64,000 nt of DNA from Gimesia benthica (GTDB lineage: Bacteria > Planctomycetota > Planctomycetia > Planctomycetales > Planctomycetaceae). The position numbers and the translations under genes were made by a program. A model generated the notes under the pieces. That model was not told the DNA's origin. It was given only the letters and a program-made list of their open reading frames with translations, and did not search any database. This document shows positions 46,330 through 56,608 of this stretch, piece by piece. The stretch covers positions 3,380,501 to 3,444,500 of the forward strand of contig NZ_CP043930.1 in NCBI RefSeq assembly GCF_009720525.1, given 5' to 3'. Numbering within the stretch: the first letter of the stretch is position 1; each line of letters begins with the position of its first letter.

Positions 46330-46660
46330 CTCACCGATCACGGCTGATTTTCTCTCCCTGGAGTTTTCTAAATGAACTCCGGGGATTTTTCTTTGGTATG
46401 AATTCACTTGTTCTCCACACGGGGAGTTCCAGCGGCAAAACTGTATTCTACGATAGACAGCAACAGTTGGATTGTTACCTACGTTGTTATCGAAAGTGAT
46501 AGAGCCCCATGCTCAGGTAGCTGCGGGATCCATGGGCTTGATATTAAGCCAGTCAAGAATACGGAGCCCCAGTCCTTGCCGTCTTGATTTAATCTTATAC
46601 GGTGCCGGGAATAATAAGCCCTCTGAATGTGGGATGTCTGGAACACTGAAAGTCGACGAT
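46330..46660 (-). pseudogene. Possible decayed coding remnant
   Basis: On the minus strand one frame reads protein-like on both sides of a TGA at 46513-46515. Before it is LRILDWLNIKPMDPAAT, after it AWGSITFDNNVGNNPTVAVY. The upstream open stretch begins after a stop at 46660 and has no start with a ribosome site. The family is unrecognised. The rest of 46276-46866 holds only hairpins. Confidence 0.25.
46360..46390 (+). terminator. Weak terminator after lipoprotein partner 1
   Basis: GGAGTT (46360-46365) pairs with AACTCC (46375-46380), followed by GGGGA and a T-rich run. The stem is short, but it lies 84 nt after the lipoprotein stop. Confidence 0.5.
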
Positions 46661-46763
46661 TATCAGCAGAAGAGAACTATGGCTCCATCGATTCCGCCGA
46701 GGTTAGCCACTTAAACTGGGGAATCTGGCTACACAACAGTCCTACATCACGAGATGTATTCAA

Positions 46764-46800
46764 CAAAAAACAGGGCAATCCCCAACGGGACTGCCCTGTT
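46764..46800 (-). terminator. Terminator of lipoprotein partner 2
   Basis: On the minus strand AACAGGGCAGTCCC pairs with GGGATTGCCCTGTT (one mismatch, loop GTTG), then TTTTTTG. It lies 66 nt beyond the stop at 46867. Confidence 0.9.
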
Positions 46801-46866
46801 CATAGTAGGGACCAGTGCGTTTTTTTTGCAGACAGTTATTGCAGTCTGCTAAATGGGTAAGCTTTC

Positions 46867-47313
46867 TTATTTTTTACCCTTGATTTCAAATTTGAATGGT
46901 TCGTTGGTCTGTCCAACGGTCGCCGTGAGAGGTGACCCTTTGGGATCGTTGTAAACCTCGGGTAGTTGATTGACAGCACCCACGTCGGCTGCCATCTCTT
47001 CGCCACCAATGGGGCTGCCATCCGGCTTGACCAGGCGTGTCAGCAGGACGCGATAAGTGCCCTCGGCAACGCCATCACGTTGATCCCGGTCTTTCAGTGT
47101 AAACTGACCGGAAGCATCTGTCGCCCCGAAACCACCATTGCCTTTGGTCGTCCCTTCCGGGAAAAATGTGACCGAGACACCCTGCATGGCTTCTCCATCA
47201 ACGGTAACTGTTCCGCTGACCGGGTAGACTTCCAGCGTGTTTTCGCTGCCGCCTCCACCGCAGCCCACCAGACCGAGAAATAAACAACACAAAAGTATTC
47301 GATTGTAACGCAT
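46867..47313 (-). CDS. Lipoprotein with carboxypeptidase-regulatory-like domain (array partner 2)
   Basis: The 148-residue product has signal MRYNRILLCCLFLGLVGC with lipobox VGC and a GGGG spacer. A transthyretin-like beta domain follows: V-S-G-T-V-T-V-D-G-E-A-M-Q-G-V-S-V-T-F-F-P, then G-A-T-D-A-S-G-Q-F-T-L and G-T-Y-R-V. The end, L-P-E-V-Y-N-D-P-K-G-S-P-L-T-A-T-V, is shared with partner 3. AGGA lies about 10 nt before the ATG. It follows a DUF1559 gene by 138 nt with a hairpin between. Confidence 0.83.
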   Translation of the reverse strand: MRYNRILLCCLFLGLVGCGGGGSENTLEVYPVSGTVTVDGEAMQGVSVTFFPEGTTKGNGGFGATDASGQFTLKDRDQRDGVAEGTYRVLLTRLVKPDGSPIGGEEMAADVGAVNQLPEVYNDPKGSPLTATVGQTNEPFKFEIKGKK

Positions 47314-47383
47314 TGACTTGAGATCCTGTCCTGTCAGTAAATCAAAAGAATGAAAGATCGGTGAAAGCAGACGTGAAGAGACA

Positions 47384-47414
47384 GACCACGGGCGACATCA
47401 CCTCACCCGTGGTC
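47384..47414 (-). terminator. Intercistronic hairpin between DUF1559 copy 2 and its lipoprotein
   Basis: GACCACGGG (47384-47392) pairs with CCCGTGGTC (47406-47414) over a 13-nt loop. On the minus strand it is followed by TGTCTCTTC, a weak T-run. It lies 37 nt past the DUF1559 stop and may be an attenuator or a 3'-end stabiliser. Confidence 0.6.
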
Positions 47415-47451
47415 TTGCAGTTATGCCAGCAGCGCATCGGCGCTGCAGAGA

Positions 47452-48456
47452 TTAGAATTCCCCGATCGGGTTACCGTCAGAGATGTAAGCCAGGTTATTG
47501 CGGGTTGTGGCGTCGATGTTTTCGCTGATGAAACGAACGGCTCCATCACCCATCAGCACATGAGCACCACCGGTGTGCAGACTGCCCACGGTAGACCAGT
47601 CACCCAGACGACCAGGTCCGGTAGGACGAGCGAATGGGGGAGAGTCCCAGGAGCAGCAGGGCCACCAGTTAATTCCACGTGAGTAAGTCAGGTCGACCCC
47701 GTGGCCCACCCATTTCGCGTGACCCCAGGTCTGAGAAACACCGTTGTAGGTCCAGCGCAGAGTCTCAGCAACGGCCACAGTGTTACTCATACCGTCTTTG
47801 ACATCACGAATCTGACTACAGGCGTTGATACCAAACATCCGGCGGGTCGTACGACCTTCCAGCAGCCAGTTGCTGGCGGAACTGGATGTACGAGTCGTGC
47901 TGAAATCGTAGTTCGTGTACGCGCCATACTCGCTGGAGCTACCAGGAGCGATTGCGTAGTGCGGACTGGTCGTAGAACGGTAGTGCGTGTCATTGTCATC
48001 GGAAGGACACATGAATGCAGGAATGATCTTCGAGATCACCTGATCGTTCGCATTACCGGCTGCCCCAGGCAGAAGATTACCAGGCACAGGCTTCGCGGAC
48101 GGAGCCCCGGTACTGGCTGCCAGGCTGAAGTTAAACTGGTTGTAGAGGTTTGCCTGATCAATGTAAGGCAACAGCATCAACCATCCACGGTGATTCAGGC
48201 CAAATGGAGTACTGGCGGATCCTGATGTAATACTATGCGCATGCGACACAGAATAAGGAAATACCTTGTGTGCATCGTGATAGTTGTGCAGGGCCAGTCC
48301 AATCTGCTTCAGATTGTTTTTACAAGTCGAGCGACGGGCTGCTTCACGGGCCTGCTGAACGGCAGGTAACAAGAGAGCGATCAGAATTGCGATAATCGCG
48401 ATGACGACCAGCAATTCGATCAGTGTGAACGCACGCCTTTTTTTGAGCTGCAGCAT
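47452..48456 (-). CDS. DUF1559 pseudopilin-like protein (array copy 2)
   Basis: The 334-residue product has leader MLQLKKRRA, then [22 protein letters not shown]. In this copy the residue before the cleavage point is alanine, not the usual glycine, so processing may differ. The rest is a full DUF1559 domain with [15 protein letters not shown] and [20 protein letters not shown] near the end. GGAGGTGGAAA precedes ATG 48456. An AT-rich leader with a palindrome lies upstream. Confidence 0.86.
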   Translation of the reverse strand: MLQLKKRRAFTLIELLVVIAIIAILIALLLPAVQQAREAARRSTCKNNLKQIGLALHNYHDAHKVFPYSVSHAHSITSGSASTPFGLNHRGWLMLLPYIDQANLYNQFNFSLAASTGAPSAKPVPGNLLPGAAGNANDQVISKIIPAFMCPSDDNDTHYRSTTSPHYAIAPGSSSEYGAYTNYDFSTTRTSSSASNWLLEGRTTRRMFGINACSQIRDVKDGMSNTVAVAETLRWTYNGVSQTWGHAKWVGHGVDLTYSRGINWWPCCSWDSPPFARPTGPGRLGDWSTVGSLHTGGAHVLMGDGAVRFISENIDATTRNNLAYISDGNPIGEF

Positions 48457-48933
48457 TTTCCACCTCCGGAAAAAAGAAAAGAAATGAGGTATAAATACGC
48501 TTAAGTGCGGGCTCAAACAGATTTTAAAATGCGCAATTGTCTAACTGATTCTGGACATGAAATAGAAGCTGAAAAGAACAATGAATCAACAATCACACAG
48601 CATGAAATTGTATGTGCCGACACTAAGAACTTAGTGAATACTGAAACAACACAAAACGAATTTATGATTAGACGATTTTAAAGTCAGAAGGGAATTACAT
48701 CTCTGAAACTAGATATGAAGAGATGATTAATAATTCTTATTATGTTATTGGGGCTTTCAATATGTCAATCATTTTTCTGAGGTTCGTTAACTTTTTCGAC
48801 ATTTCGTTGACAGAAGTGTGAAACGCATCCCTCCGGACTCAAAGTCAACCAGCCTTACCTGCTCACGTATAGAACAACCAGTACCCCAGGCGACAACGCC
48901 TGCTGGTGAATAGGAATTATTCTCTAAAGCCAT
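48457..48933. other. Intergenic region with a 16-bp palindrome
   Basis: No gene is supported here. The region is AT-rich and should carry the promoter of DUF1559 copy 2. CACTAAGAACTTAGTG at 48621-48636 is a near-perfect palindrome (7-bp arms, 2-bp centre), about 165 nt before the start, and could be an operator. Confidence 0.45.
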
Positions 48934-48962
48934 AAAAAATGGGAGGTTGGAACCAACCTCCC
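48934..48962 (-). terminator. Terminator of lipoprotein partner 3
   Basis: GGGAGGTTGG (48941-48950) pairs perfectly with CCAACCTCCC (48953-48962). Read on the minus strand it is followed by ATTTTTTAT. The hairpin is 67 nt past the lipoprotein stop. Confidence 0.88.
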
Positions 48963-49029
48963 TGAAATTCCATGTTGATGTAAACTTGCTCCAGACCGTT
49001 CGGGACTGAAGCATTTCTGATTGCGAACT

Positions 49030-49488
49030 TTATTTTGATTTAATTTCGTAATCCAGAGTTGCGGAGGGCGCTTTCACCGTGGCGATGGTCAGATTCATCT
49101 CACGGTTGGGATTGGTGTACTGCTCAGGCAGCAACTGCACTGCACCTACATCGGCCGCATCTTTCCCTTCAGGAATGGGACTTCCGTCTGGCAGACCCAT
49201 CATAGAGAAAGTGACAACATACTCTCCCGGTTCCACGCCAGGCTGATTGCTGCGGTGAGTCAGCGTGTACTTACCATCTTTATCAGTCACACCATACCCA
49301 CCCGTTCCGGAGGTCTTCTTTCCCGGGTTGAAGATAACCGTAATGTTCGCCTTCGGCGCACCATCCAGTTTCACGGTACCTGTAACAGGAACAAGGTCAT
49401 CGGGGACTTCTGAAGTGTGACCACCACAACCACTCAGTAAGCCGACAGTCATCAGCAGAACGGCAATCTGTCTATTCATTTTCAACAT
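49030..49488 (-). CDS. Lipoprotein with carboxypeptidase-regulatory-like domain (array partner 3)
   Basis: The 152-residue product has signal NRQIAVLLMTVGLLSGCGG with lipobox SGC. A transthyretin-like domain follows: V-T-G-T-V-K-L-D-G-A-P-K-A-N-I-T-V-I-F-N-P, then G-V-T-D-K-D-G-K-Y-T-L. It shares D-G-S-P-I, A-A-D-V-G-A-V-x-x-L-P-E-x-Y with partner 2, so the two are paralogues. ATG 49488 is chosen; an ATG at 49479 is also possible. It follows DUF1559 copy 3 with a hairpin between. Confidence 0.83.
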   Translation of the reverse strand: MLKMNRQIAVLLMTVGLLSGCGGHTSEVPDDLVPVTGTVKLDGAPKANITVIFNPGKKTSGTGGYGVTDKDGKYTLTHRSNQPGVEPGEYVVTFSMMGLPDGSPIPEGKDAADVGAVQLLPEQYTNPNREMNLTIATVKAPSATLDYEIKSK

Positions 49489-49600
49489 GCATCTTTCTTT
49501 CAATCTTGTCAGATGGGAATTCGACGTTGGTTACTCTCAGTCACATCGCTTCAGATCCTGCTCATCTAGTTTCGCCCCGGAAAGGGTGAATAAGACAGTC

Positions 49601-49629
49601 CTCCTTCGTCCGGTTGCGGGACGAAGGAG
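49601..49629 (-). terminator. Intercistronic hairpin between DUF1559 copy 3 and its lipoprotein
   Basis: CTCCTTCGTCC (49601-49611) pairs perfectly with GGACGAAGGAG (49619-49629), an 11-bp stem with a 7-nt loop. On the minus strand only scattered T's follow (GACTGTCTTATT). It lies 30 nt past the DUF1559 stop. Confidence 0.65.
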
Positions 49630-49659
49630 AACAACCAGATCTGACTCTGGAATTTATAA

Positions 49660-50637
49660 TTAGAACTCTCCCAGAACGTTTCCGTCAGAGATATTCGCCA
49701 GATTATTACGGGTTGTCGTGTCGATGTTTTCGCTGACGAATCGAACAGCACCGTCGCCCATCAACACATGCAACCCACCCACATGGGTACTACCAGGATC
49801 GCCCCATTCACCGAGTCGGCCAGGCTGAAACTGTTGCATGGGTGGAGTTCGCCAGGTGCAGCAACGGAATTCATTAATACCCCGGCTCGACTTGAAATTC
49901 GTTCCCAGACCTACGTGCGACGCAGCGGCCCAGGACTGGCATTCACCATCATCAACATCCAGTGTGGTTTCTACGACAGCGACTGTGTTACTGGTACCAT
50001 CTTTGACATCACGAACCTGACAGTTTGAGCTGATCCCGAACATGGCACGTGAGGTTTTGCCTTCCAGAGTCCAGAGATTACAGCCCCCCGTGTCGTGGGC
50101 ATTCGTCACACTGAAGCCATAGCTGGTGCGTGCGGAATTGGCGACCCCAGTTCCGTAGGCCGTGCTGGCAGGAGCATACTGGGCCCCGCCATCATCAGAA
50201 GGGCAGATCAAAATAGGAATGACATTCGTACCAAGAACCGCATTCCCGCTGGCAATCGCGCCTCCACCTGCCAGAGTCCCGCCGACATCGTTTCGTGATC
50301 CTGTGGCAGCACTGAAATTGTACTGGTTATACAGGTTTGCCTGGTCCATGAAAGGCAGCAGATAAAGCCAGCCGGTATGGTTCGTGATTGTGGCTCCACC
50401 AGCGGTTGTACAAGTCCCCGGATTGGCAGTGGCATAGGGGAATACGCGATGGGTGTCATGGTAGTTGTGCAGTGCCAGACCGATCTGTTTCAGGTTGTTT
50501 TTGCAGGTTGATCTGCGGGCTGCTTCACGCGCCTGTTGTACCGCCGGCAAGAGCAGAGCAATCAGGATCGCAATGATGGCAATTACCACCAGCAGTTCAA
50601 TCAAGGTAAAGCCCCGCTTGAATAATTTCTGTCGCAT
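49660..50637 (-). CDS. DUF1559 pseudopilin-like protein (array copy 3)
   Basis: The 325-residue product has leader MRQKLFKRG, then the same [22 protein letters not shown] helix. Its domain contains [36 protein letters not shown], and [20 protein letters not shown]. It is closely similar to copy 4 over its whole length, so the two look like a tandem duplication. GGAG lies 8 nt before ATG 50637. Confidence 0.87.
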   Translation of the reverse strand: MRQKLFKRGFTLIELLVVIAIIAILIALLLPAVQQAREAARRSTCKNNLKQIGLALHNYHDTHRVFPYATANPGTCTTAGGATITNHTGWLYLLPFMDQANLYNQYNFSAATGSRNDVGGTLAGGGAIASGNAVLGTNVIPILICPSDDGGAQYAPASTAYGTGVANSARTSYGFSVTNAHDTGGCNLWTLEGKTSRAMFGISSNCQVRDVKDGTSNTVAVVETTLDVDDGECQSWAAASHVGLGTNFKSSRGINEFRCCTWRTPPMQQFQPGRLGEWGDPGSTHVGGLHVLMGDGAVRFVSENIDTTTRNNLANISDGNVLGEF

Positions 50638-50925
50638 TGGGTGTCTCCAGTTAAAAAAAGAGAAAGGAACGAAAAAAAAACGACTAAATGAGATGACTAC
50701 AATTCGGAGTCGAATTGAATAAGACAACTAAATAAACACTCGTTAGATGTTGATGTAACGATCAAAAATAAAGGAGACTTAAAAAATCTCAATTAATTAC
50801 CCGTAAGGGAATCACCTTTAAATATTTAACTTTAATAATTATTGAGTTTGGGAGAATTCCCTGTCAACCAGAATTGTGGGACCCGCGTCCGAAATGCGAA
50901 CACATGCAAATTGGCCTATGCATCA
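50638..50925. other. AT-rich intergenic region before DUF1559 copy 3
   Basis: No gene is visible. It contains a short inverted repeat CAATTCG-GAGT-CGAATTG (50700-50717), 63 nt upstream of the start, and a long AT-rich tract (50720-50850) where the promoter should lie. Confidence 0.4.
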
Positions 50926-50958
50926 CGACGGGCCGGATTTGAATCAATCGGCCCGTCG
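50926..50958 (-). terminator. Hairpin after the frameshifted DUF1559 gene
   Basis: CGACGGGCCG (50926-50935) pairs perfectly with CGGCCCGTCG (50949-50958) over a 13-nt loop, 20 nt past the stop of the frameshifted gene. There is no T-run. Unlike the other modules, no lipoprotein gene follows. Confidence 0.6.
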
Positions 50959-50977
50959 AAATCAGCCTAAATCACTC

Positions 50978-51960
50978 TTAAAATTCTCCCAGGGGATTCC
51001 CATCGGAGATATTGGCCAGATTGAGGCGCGTGTTGGTATCGATATTTTCGCTGATAAACCGAACTGCGCCATCCGCCAGCAGAACGTGCATTCCACCGGT
51101 ATGAGTACTGCCCGGCTCTCCCCATTCTCCCAGGCGTCCTGGTTGAAACTGAGCATTGGGAGGAGTTCGCCAGGTACAGCAGCGGAATTCATTGATGCCC
51201 CGACTTGCTTTCAGCATGACCCCCATCCCCACATGTGAAGAGGCAGCCCAGATCTGACACTCGCCATCATCGACATCCAGGGTTGTCTCAGCAACGGCGA
51301 CAGTGTTGCTGGTTCCATCTTTGATATCGCGGATTTTGCACTTCGAATTCGCACCAAACATGGTGCGGTTGGTTTTGCTTTCATTCACCCAGTAGGTACA
51401 GCTGCCCCCCAGTACTCACCAGTGGTCACACTGAACCCGTAACTGGTGCGGGCCGAGTTGGCTACGCCGGTGCCGTAATTCGTATCGGCTCCCGGGTAGG
51501 CTGAGCCGCCATCGTCAGAGGGACAAAGCAGAATCGGAATGACATTCGTTCCCAGCTGGGCATTCCCGGTAGTGATAGAGCTACCGCCGGCCAGCGTATT
51601 TGAGGTTTTGTTATGCTGCCCGGTCGCTGCACTGAAATTGAACTGGTTGTAGAGGTTTGCCTGATCCATGAAAGGGAGCAGGTAGAGCCAGCCGGTATGA
51701 TTGGTGATCGTGGCATTCGGGTCTGCTGGGATACAGTTACCGGGGTTCGCGGTTGCATACGGGAAGAGCTGATGTGTGTCGTGATAGTTATGGAGAGCCA
51801 GTCCGATCTGCTTCAGATTATTTTTACACGTAGAGCGACGGGCTGCTTCACGGGCCTGCTGAACAGCGGGGAGTAACAAGGCAATTAGAATCGCAATGAT
51901 GGCAATCACCACCAGAAGTTCAATCAGAGTAAAACCGCGCAAAGTTGTGCGATGTTTCAT
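50978..51960 (-). pseudogene. DUF1559 gene (array copy 4) interrupted by a frameshift
   Basis: The 5' part (51960 to about 51411) encodes leader [31 protein letters not shown] and most of the DUF1559 domain, then runs into a premature stop after [13 protein letters not shown]. The remainder continues in another frame from about 51404 to 50978, ending [17 protein letters not shown] and [13 protein letters not shown]. The break coincides with six C's at 51405-51410. A seventh would restore Y-W-G-G-S-C-T-Y-W, which matches G-G-C-N-L-W in copy 3. It could be a real mutation, a slippage site or a sequencing error. GGAG lies 7 nt before ATG 51960. Confidence 0.85.
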
Positions 51961-52485
51961 GTCGGTCTCCAGTCTCGGATCTATCAAGAAATAGTATGAA
52001 GTCGCAGCCAGACAATGATCAAGACTTTGCCTGGAGCGTCATGCAGCATAAGGTGACTCGTTTCTGGGTCGTTCAGTGCAGGCATTTCCTTTCAGCGCAG
52101 GGGAAAAGCATGCAATGCGTAGTGGAGGAATCAGTAGTCAGGGCATCAGTCCTGTGTTATGTGGAAACGACAGTTCAGGAGCGCCCCGAAGGTGGGTTAT
52201 GGATGATCTTCGAATCAATAATTCACCAGTCATCTGAGATTCGAATTACTTTCAGGTTACCCTGAATGGAAAGGGAGTCAATCCCGATCAGCGCATTATC
52301 TTGCTAATTAGAATGGAATACTAATTAACGCTGACCACTGCGCGGTCGACCTGGCATGAAAAAACACCTGATCGCTGCAGACAGAAAAGTTTGTCTGCGG
52401 TTGGCGAATAGGGACGACAAGTGGAGATTGTGTGGCGAATGACATCACCAGCATGGAGGTCAGAGAGTTTGTGATGTAAAGCAGC
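51961..52485. other. Intergenic region, nothing recognised
   Basis: About 520 nt upstream of the frameshifted copy. No open frame shows a ribosome site or protein-like composition, and I saw no strong promoter match or repeat. Confidence 0.4.
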
Positions 52486-52517
52486 GGGGAGAGTGAAATG
52501 ATCATCTCACTCTCCCC
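52486..52517 (-). terminator. Terminator hairpin after the small lipoprotein gene
   Basis: GGGGAGAGTGA (52486-52496) pairs perfectly with TCACTCTCCCC (52507-52517) over a 10-nt loop. It lies 78 nt past the lipoprotein stop; no long T-run is present. Confidence 0.6.
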
Positions 52518-52594
52518 GACAAATCGTCATAATAACTGTAGGAGCCATTCCGGAATCTGCTGCAAAACGGAAACGCTCCGCAGACCGAAGCCTG

Positions 52595-52765
52595 CTATTT
52601 GCCCCCCTGATCCATCTGGGCGCTGGACTCTTCAGCATTCAGTCCGGGATCAGGCTGGGTGTATTCGGCAGTCGTTTTGTCAGCACACGCTGAAAGCGAC
52701 AGACAGAGACAGAACAGACTCAGGGGAATCAGATTCCAGCTGCGCTTGATTTTTTTCAGATGCAT
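52595..52765 (-). CDS. Very small lipoprotein (partner of DUF1559 copy 5)
   Basis: The 56-residue product is short but well supported. AAAGGAGAAACC gives a strong Shine-Dalgarno 6 nt before ATG 52765. The signal peptide reads MHLKKIKRSWNLIPLSLFCL and continues to lipobox LSAC. The mature part is a short polar tail ending QMDQGGK. It starts 47 nt after the stop of the DUF1559 gene, on the same strand, and fits the pattern of a lipoprotein behind each DUF1559 gene, though it lacks the transthyretin-like domain. Confidence 0.72.
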   Translation of the reverse strand: MHLKKIKRSWNLIPLSLFCLCLSLSACADKTTAEYTQPDPGLNAEESSAQMDQGGK

Positions 52766-52812
52766 GGTTTCTCCTTTCGAAACAGGTACTCCTCGTTTTA
52801 GTCAGTTCCTGA

Positions 52813-53871
52813 TTAAAAATCGCCGAGGGTCAATCCATCATTTCTGTGATGCAGCCGCTGATAGATGCCAAAGTGATTACCGAGATAAGCTTTGTCATTC
52901 CAGCCCCCCGGAGCACCTGGCGCGCAAGCGTTGGCGTCATTACTCCATTCACAGCCACAGTTATTCGTGGCACAGGTAGAAGCACTACGGGTGGAAACGA
53001 TGTGCTGAATGTTTTCGGAAATGAACCGGACGGCTCCATCAGCCATCAGGAAATGCGCGCCGCCCGTATGCACACTGCCATACCGCCAGTTCGGGCTACC
53101 CAGACCGGGAGTGAGCTGGTTGGTCATCGGATAGATCCCCGCTCCCAGGTACCAGTCCTGGCAGCAGGCGGTATCATTCCCCGGGCTGGAAGTCTGATAG
53201 GTATTGTGTTGCACGCCCAGCCACGAGCCACCGGTCCAGACCTGGTAAGACTTCTCTCCCACAGCAATGGTGTTCGAGGTCCCATCGCTGATGGAGGCGA
53301 TCTTGGTGGGGCGTGCCCGATCATAGGTGAAAAAGCCACCGGAAAGCCGGGGATCTGTACTGTCTCCGTTCTGGAAACCGCCGATGCTGCCGAAATAACT
53401 GGTGCTCGGGATTGAGCTCATATAGTTGGGCGTACTCGAAGAGTGAATACTGCGTGTCGGAGCCCGGTCGGTGTCACTGGGACAGAGCACGATACTCAAA
53501 CCAGAAACGGCGTTGATCGCGGTTTTGTTGGTTCCCTCATAAATTCCAATGTTGAAATTGAGTTTGTTATACAGCGGTGCCTGATCCATGTAGGGAAGAA
53601 TCAAGGCCCCCCAGGAAGCACCACTTCCCAGTTCGACAGTACCATTCCAGCCGCGAATCTGTCCCGGAGGAAAACAACCAAAGGCTTCATGATAATTATG
53701 AAGTGCCAGGCCCATCTGCTTCAGATTGTTTTTACAGGTGCTTCTGCGTGCCGCCTCGCGCGCCTGCTGGACTGCCGGTAGCAACAGGGCAATCAGGATC
53801 GCGATGATGGCAATCACCACCAGCAACTCAATCAGGGTAAAACCTCGTCTTTGCCATTGATGACGTCTCAT
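52813..53871 (-). CDS. DUF1559 pseudopilin-like protein (array copy 5)
   Basis: The 352-residue product has leader [10 protein letters not shown] and [22 protein letters not shown], followed by the full DUF1559 domain. Distinctive parts are [31 protein letters not shown] and [21 protein letters not shown] cysteine-containing stretch follows ([17 protein letters not shown]) that copies 2-4 lack. AAGGAG lies 7 nt before ATG 53871. A promoter and an inverted repeat lie upstream. Confidence 0.87.
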   Translation of the reverse strand: MRRHQWQRRGFTLIELLVVIAIIAILIALLLPAVQQAREAARRSTCKNNLKQMGLALHNYHEAFGCFPPGQIRGWNGTVELGSGASWGALILPYMDQAPLYNKLNFNIGIYEGTNKTAINAVSGLSIVLCPSDTDRAPTRSIHSSSTPNYMSSIPSTSYFGSIGGFQNGDSTDPRLSGGFFTYDRARPTKIASISDGTSNTIAVGEKSYQVWTGGSWLGVQHNTYQTSSPGNDTACCQDWYLGAGIYPMTNQLTPGLGSPNWRYGSVHTGGAHFLMADGAVRFISENIQHIVSTRSASTCATNNCGCEWSNDANACAPGAPGGWNDKAYLGNHFGIYQRLHHRNDGLTLGDF

Positions 53872-54059
53872 GTCTTTGCTCCTTTTTTAGATAAAGAAAA
53901 TGAAAGGACGGTCGAACAACTGAGACCTGATTGAATTCACCAGGCCCCGGCTTCGGATCGAAAGATCTCATGAAAGGAAGTCGCGGGGGCATACTGCCGC
54001 AGCGCCGAACGACAACATCAATCATCAGTACATTAATATACAAATGATTAATTAGGTTT

Positions 54060-54089
54060 AGTTTAGACACCGTGAACTTAGCCTGTCAA
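54060..54089 (-). promoter_or_regulatory. Candidate sigma-70 promoter of DUF1559 copy 5
   Basis: On the minus strand TTGACA (54089-54084, 6/6), an 18-nt spacer, and TAAACT (54065-54060, 4/6). The start of translation lies about 180 nt further on. The remaining gap to hisF (54132-54387) shows no supported gene. Confidence 0.45.
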
Positions 54090-54098
54090 TCTCTTAGT

Positions 54099-54131
54099 CT
54101 ATACAAATTCAGACAACATTCGTTTGTATAG
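54099..54131. repeat. Perfect 9-bp inverted repeat upstream of the copy 5 promoter
   Basis: CTATACAAA (54099-54107) and TTTGTATAG (54123-54131) are perfect inverted arms with 15 bp between, about two helical turns centre to centre. They lie directly upstream of the -35 element, a position typical of an activator site. Confidence 0.45.
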
Positions 54132-54387
54132 TATGTTTAGAAAATCTCCTGTGTTCGTGGCGTGAAACAGTGATTCCCCGAAAGCGGACGAGTGGGAAAA
54201 AGGCAGAGAATCAGCACCACCAGTAACATTGAAACGACAGTTTCGGAAAGAACTGATACTGGTGAGTCAGTGGCTTATTCGCTTCTGCAGGCTACCGAAA
54301 CGGGGCACAGTCGTTTAATCTACAATGCAAAGGGAACAAAACCTGTCAGTTCCCACCTCAACTGTCTGAACCATTCCAGGTAATTTC

Positions 54388-55182
54388 ATGCTGGCTAAAC
54401 GCATTATTCCGTGTCTCGATGTGCATGCGGGACGGGTCGTCAAAGGGGTCAACTTCGTTAATCTGCAGGACGCCGGCGATCCGGTCGAGGTTGCTGCCCG
54501 CTACGAAGAACAGGGAGCCGACGAGCTGGTCTTCCTGGATATTACCGCCAGCCACGAAGAACGTGACATCATCCTGGATATCGTGCGTCGCACGTCCGAA
54601 GTCATCTTCATGCCACTCACCGTCGGTGGGGGCATCCGCACGCTGGAAGACATTCGCGCCCTGCTGAATGCGGGCTGTGATAAGGTATCCATCAATTCTT
54701 CGGCTGTGAAAAATCCGGACCTGATCCGCGAGGCGGCCCTGCGGTTCGGCAGCCAGTGTATCGTGGTGAATATCGATCCCAAGCGGGTACAGAAAGACGG
54801 AAAGGAATTCTGGGAAGTACACGTTAACGGCGGACGGGTTCCCACCGGACTGGAAGCGATCGAGTGGGCCAGACGAGTTGAAGAGCTGGGTGCGGGGGAA
54901 ATCGTCCTCACATCCATGGACGCAGATGGTACGAAAGACGGCTACGATTTACCGATGACCAAGGCCGTTGCGGAAGCGGTTTCCATCCCGGTGGTCGCCA
55001 GTGGTGGTGCCGGCTGCCCTGAACACTTATATCAAATCTTAACCGAAGGGAAAGCCAGTGCAGCGCTGGCCGCCAGTATTTTCCATTATGGCACCCACCC
55101 TGTTGACGAAACCAAACACTACCTGGCCGAGCGGGGAATTCCGATCCGTTTCAAAAGCGAAGTTTCACTCACGCGGTCGTAA
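54388..55182 (+). CDS. hisF: Imidazole glycerol phosphate synthase cyclase subunit
   Basis: HisF condenses PRFAR with ammonia from HisH to give imidazole glycerol phosphate and AICAR, in histidine synthesis. The 264-residue (beta/alpha)8 barrel has both catalytic aspartates: D11 in [15 protein letters not shown] and D130 in VVNIDPKR. Other hallmarks are [22 protein letters not shown] and V-V-A-S-G-G-A-G. No hisH or other his gene is adjacent, so the pathway is dispersed. AGG lies 7 nt before the ATG. Confidence 0.95.
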   Translation: MLAKRIIPCLDVHAGRVVKGVNFVNLQDAGDPVEVAARYEEQGADELVFLDITASHEERDIILDIVRRTSEVIFMPLTVGGGIRTLEDIRALLNAGCDKVSINSSAVKNPDLIREAALRFGSQCIVVNIDPKRVQKDGKEFWEVHVNGGRVPTGLEAIEWARRVEELGAGEIVLTSMDADGTKDGYDLPMTKAVAEAVSIPVVASGGAGCPEHLYQILTEGKASAALAASIFHYGTHPVDETKHYLAERGIPIRFKSEVSLTRS

Positions 55183-55422
55183 CCGACAGCCGTTCCAGAT
55201 CAACCGGTGGCCTTATCAGAGTGACAAATTTACCGGTATCACGATAAAAGGAGCTTGCATGTTCCTTGAGAGTCTTCAAAATAGTAATAGCGGCTTCTGC
55301 TGCAGCCACTGATTTTGGCCCGTTGGCCCGAAATCGTGACCACATGTCAGAACAGTCATTCCTGTCAACAATGCTGCAGGCTCTTGCAGTGAAATCGAAT
55401 ATGAGATTAGTGGAGTTTGTTA

Positions 55423-56577
<1,155 letters not shown>

Positions 56578-56608
56578 TCGCTGGCCGCATCATAAATCAG
56601 ACCAGACT

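Noticed and set aside
49660-51960. The tandem similar DUF1559 copies considered as a mobile element or insertion
   Set aside because: No transposase, terminal repeats or target duplications were seen. Gene duplication explains the similarity.
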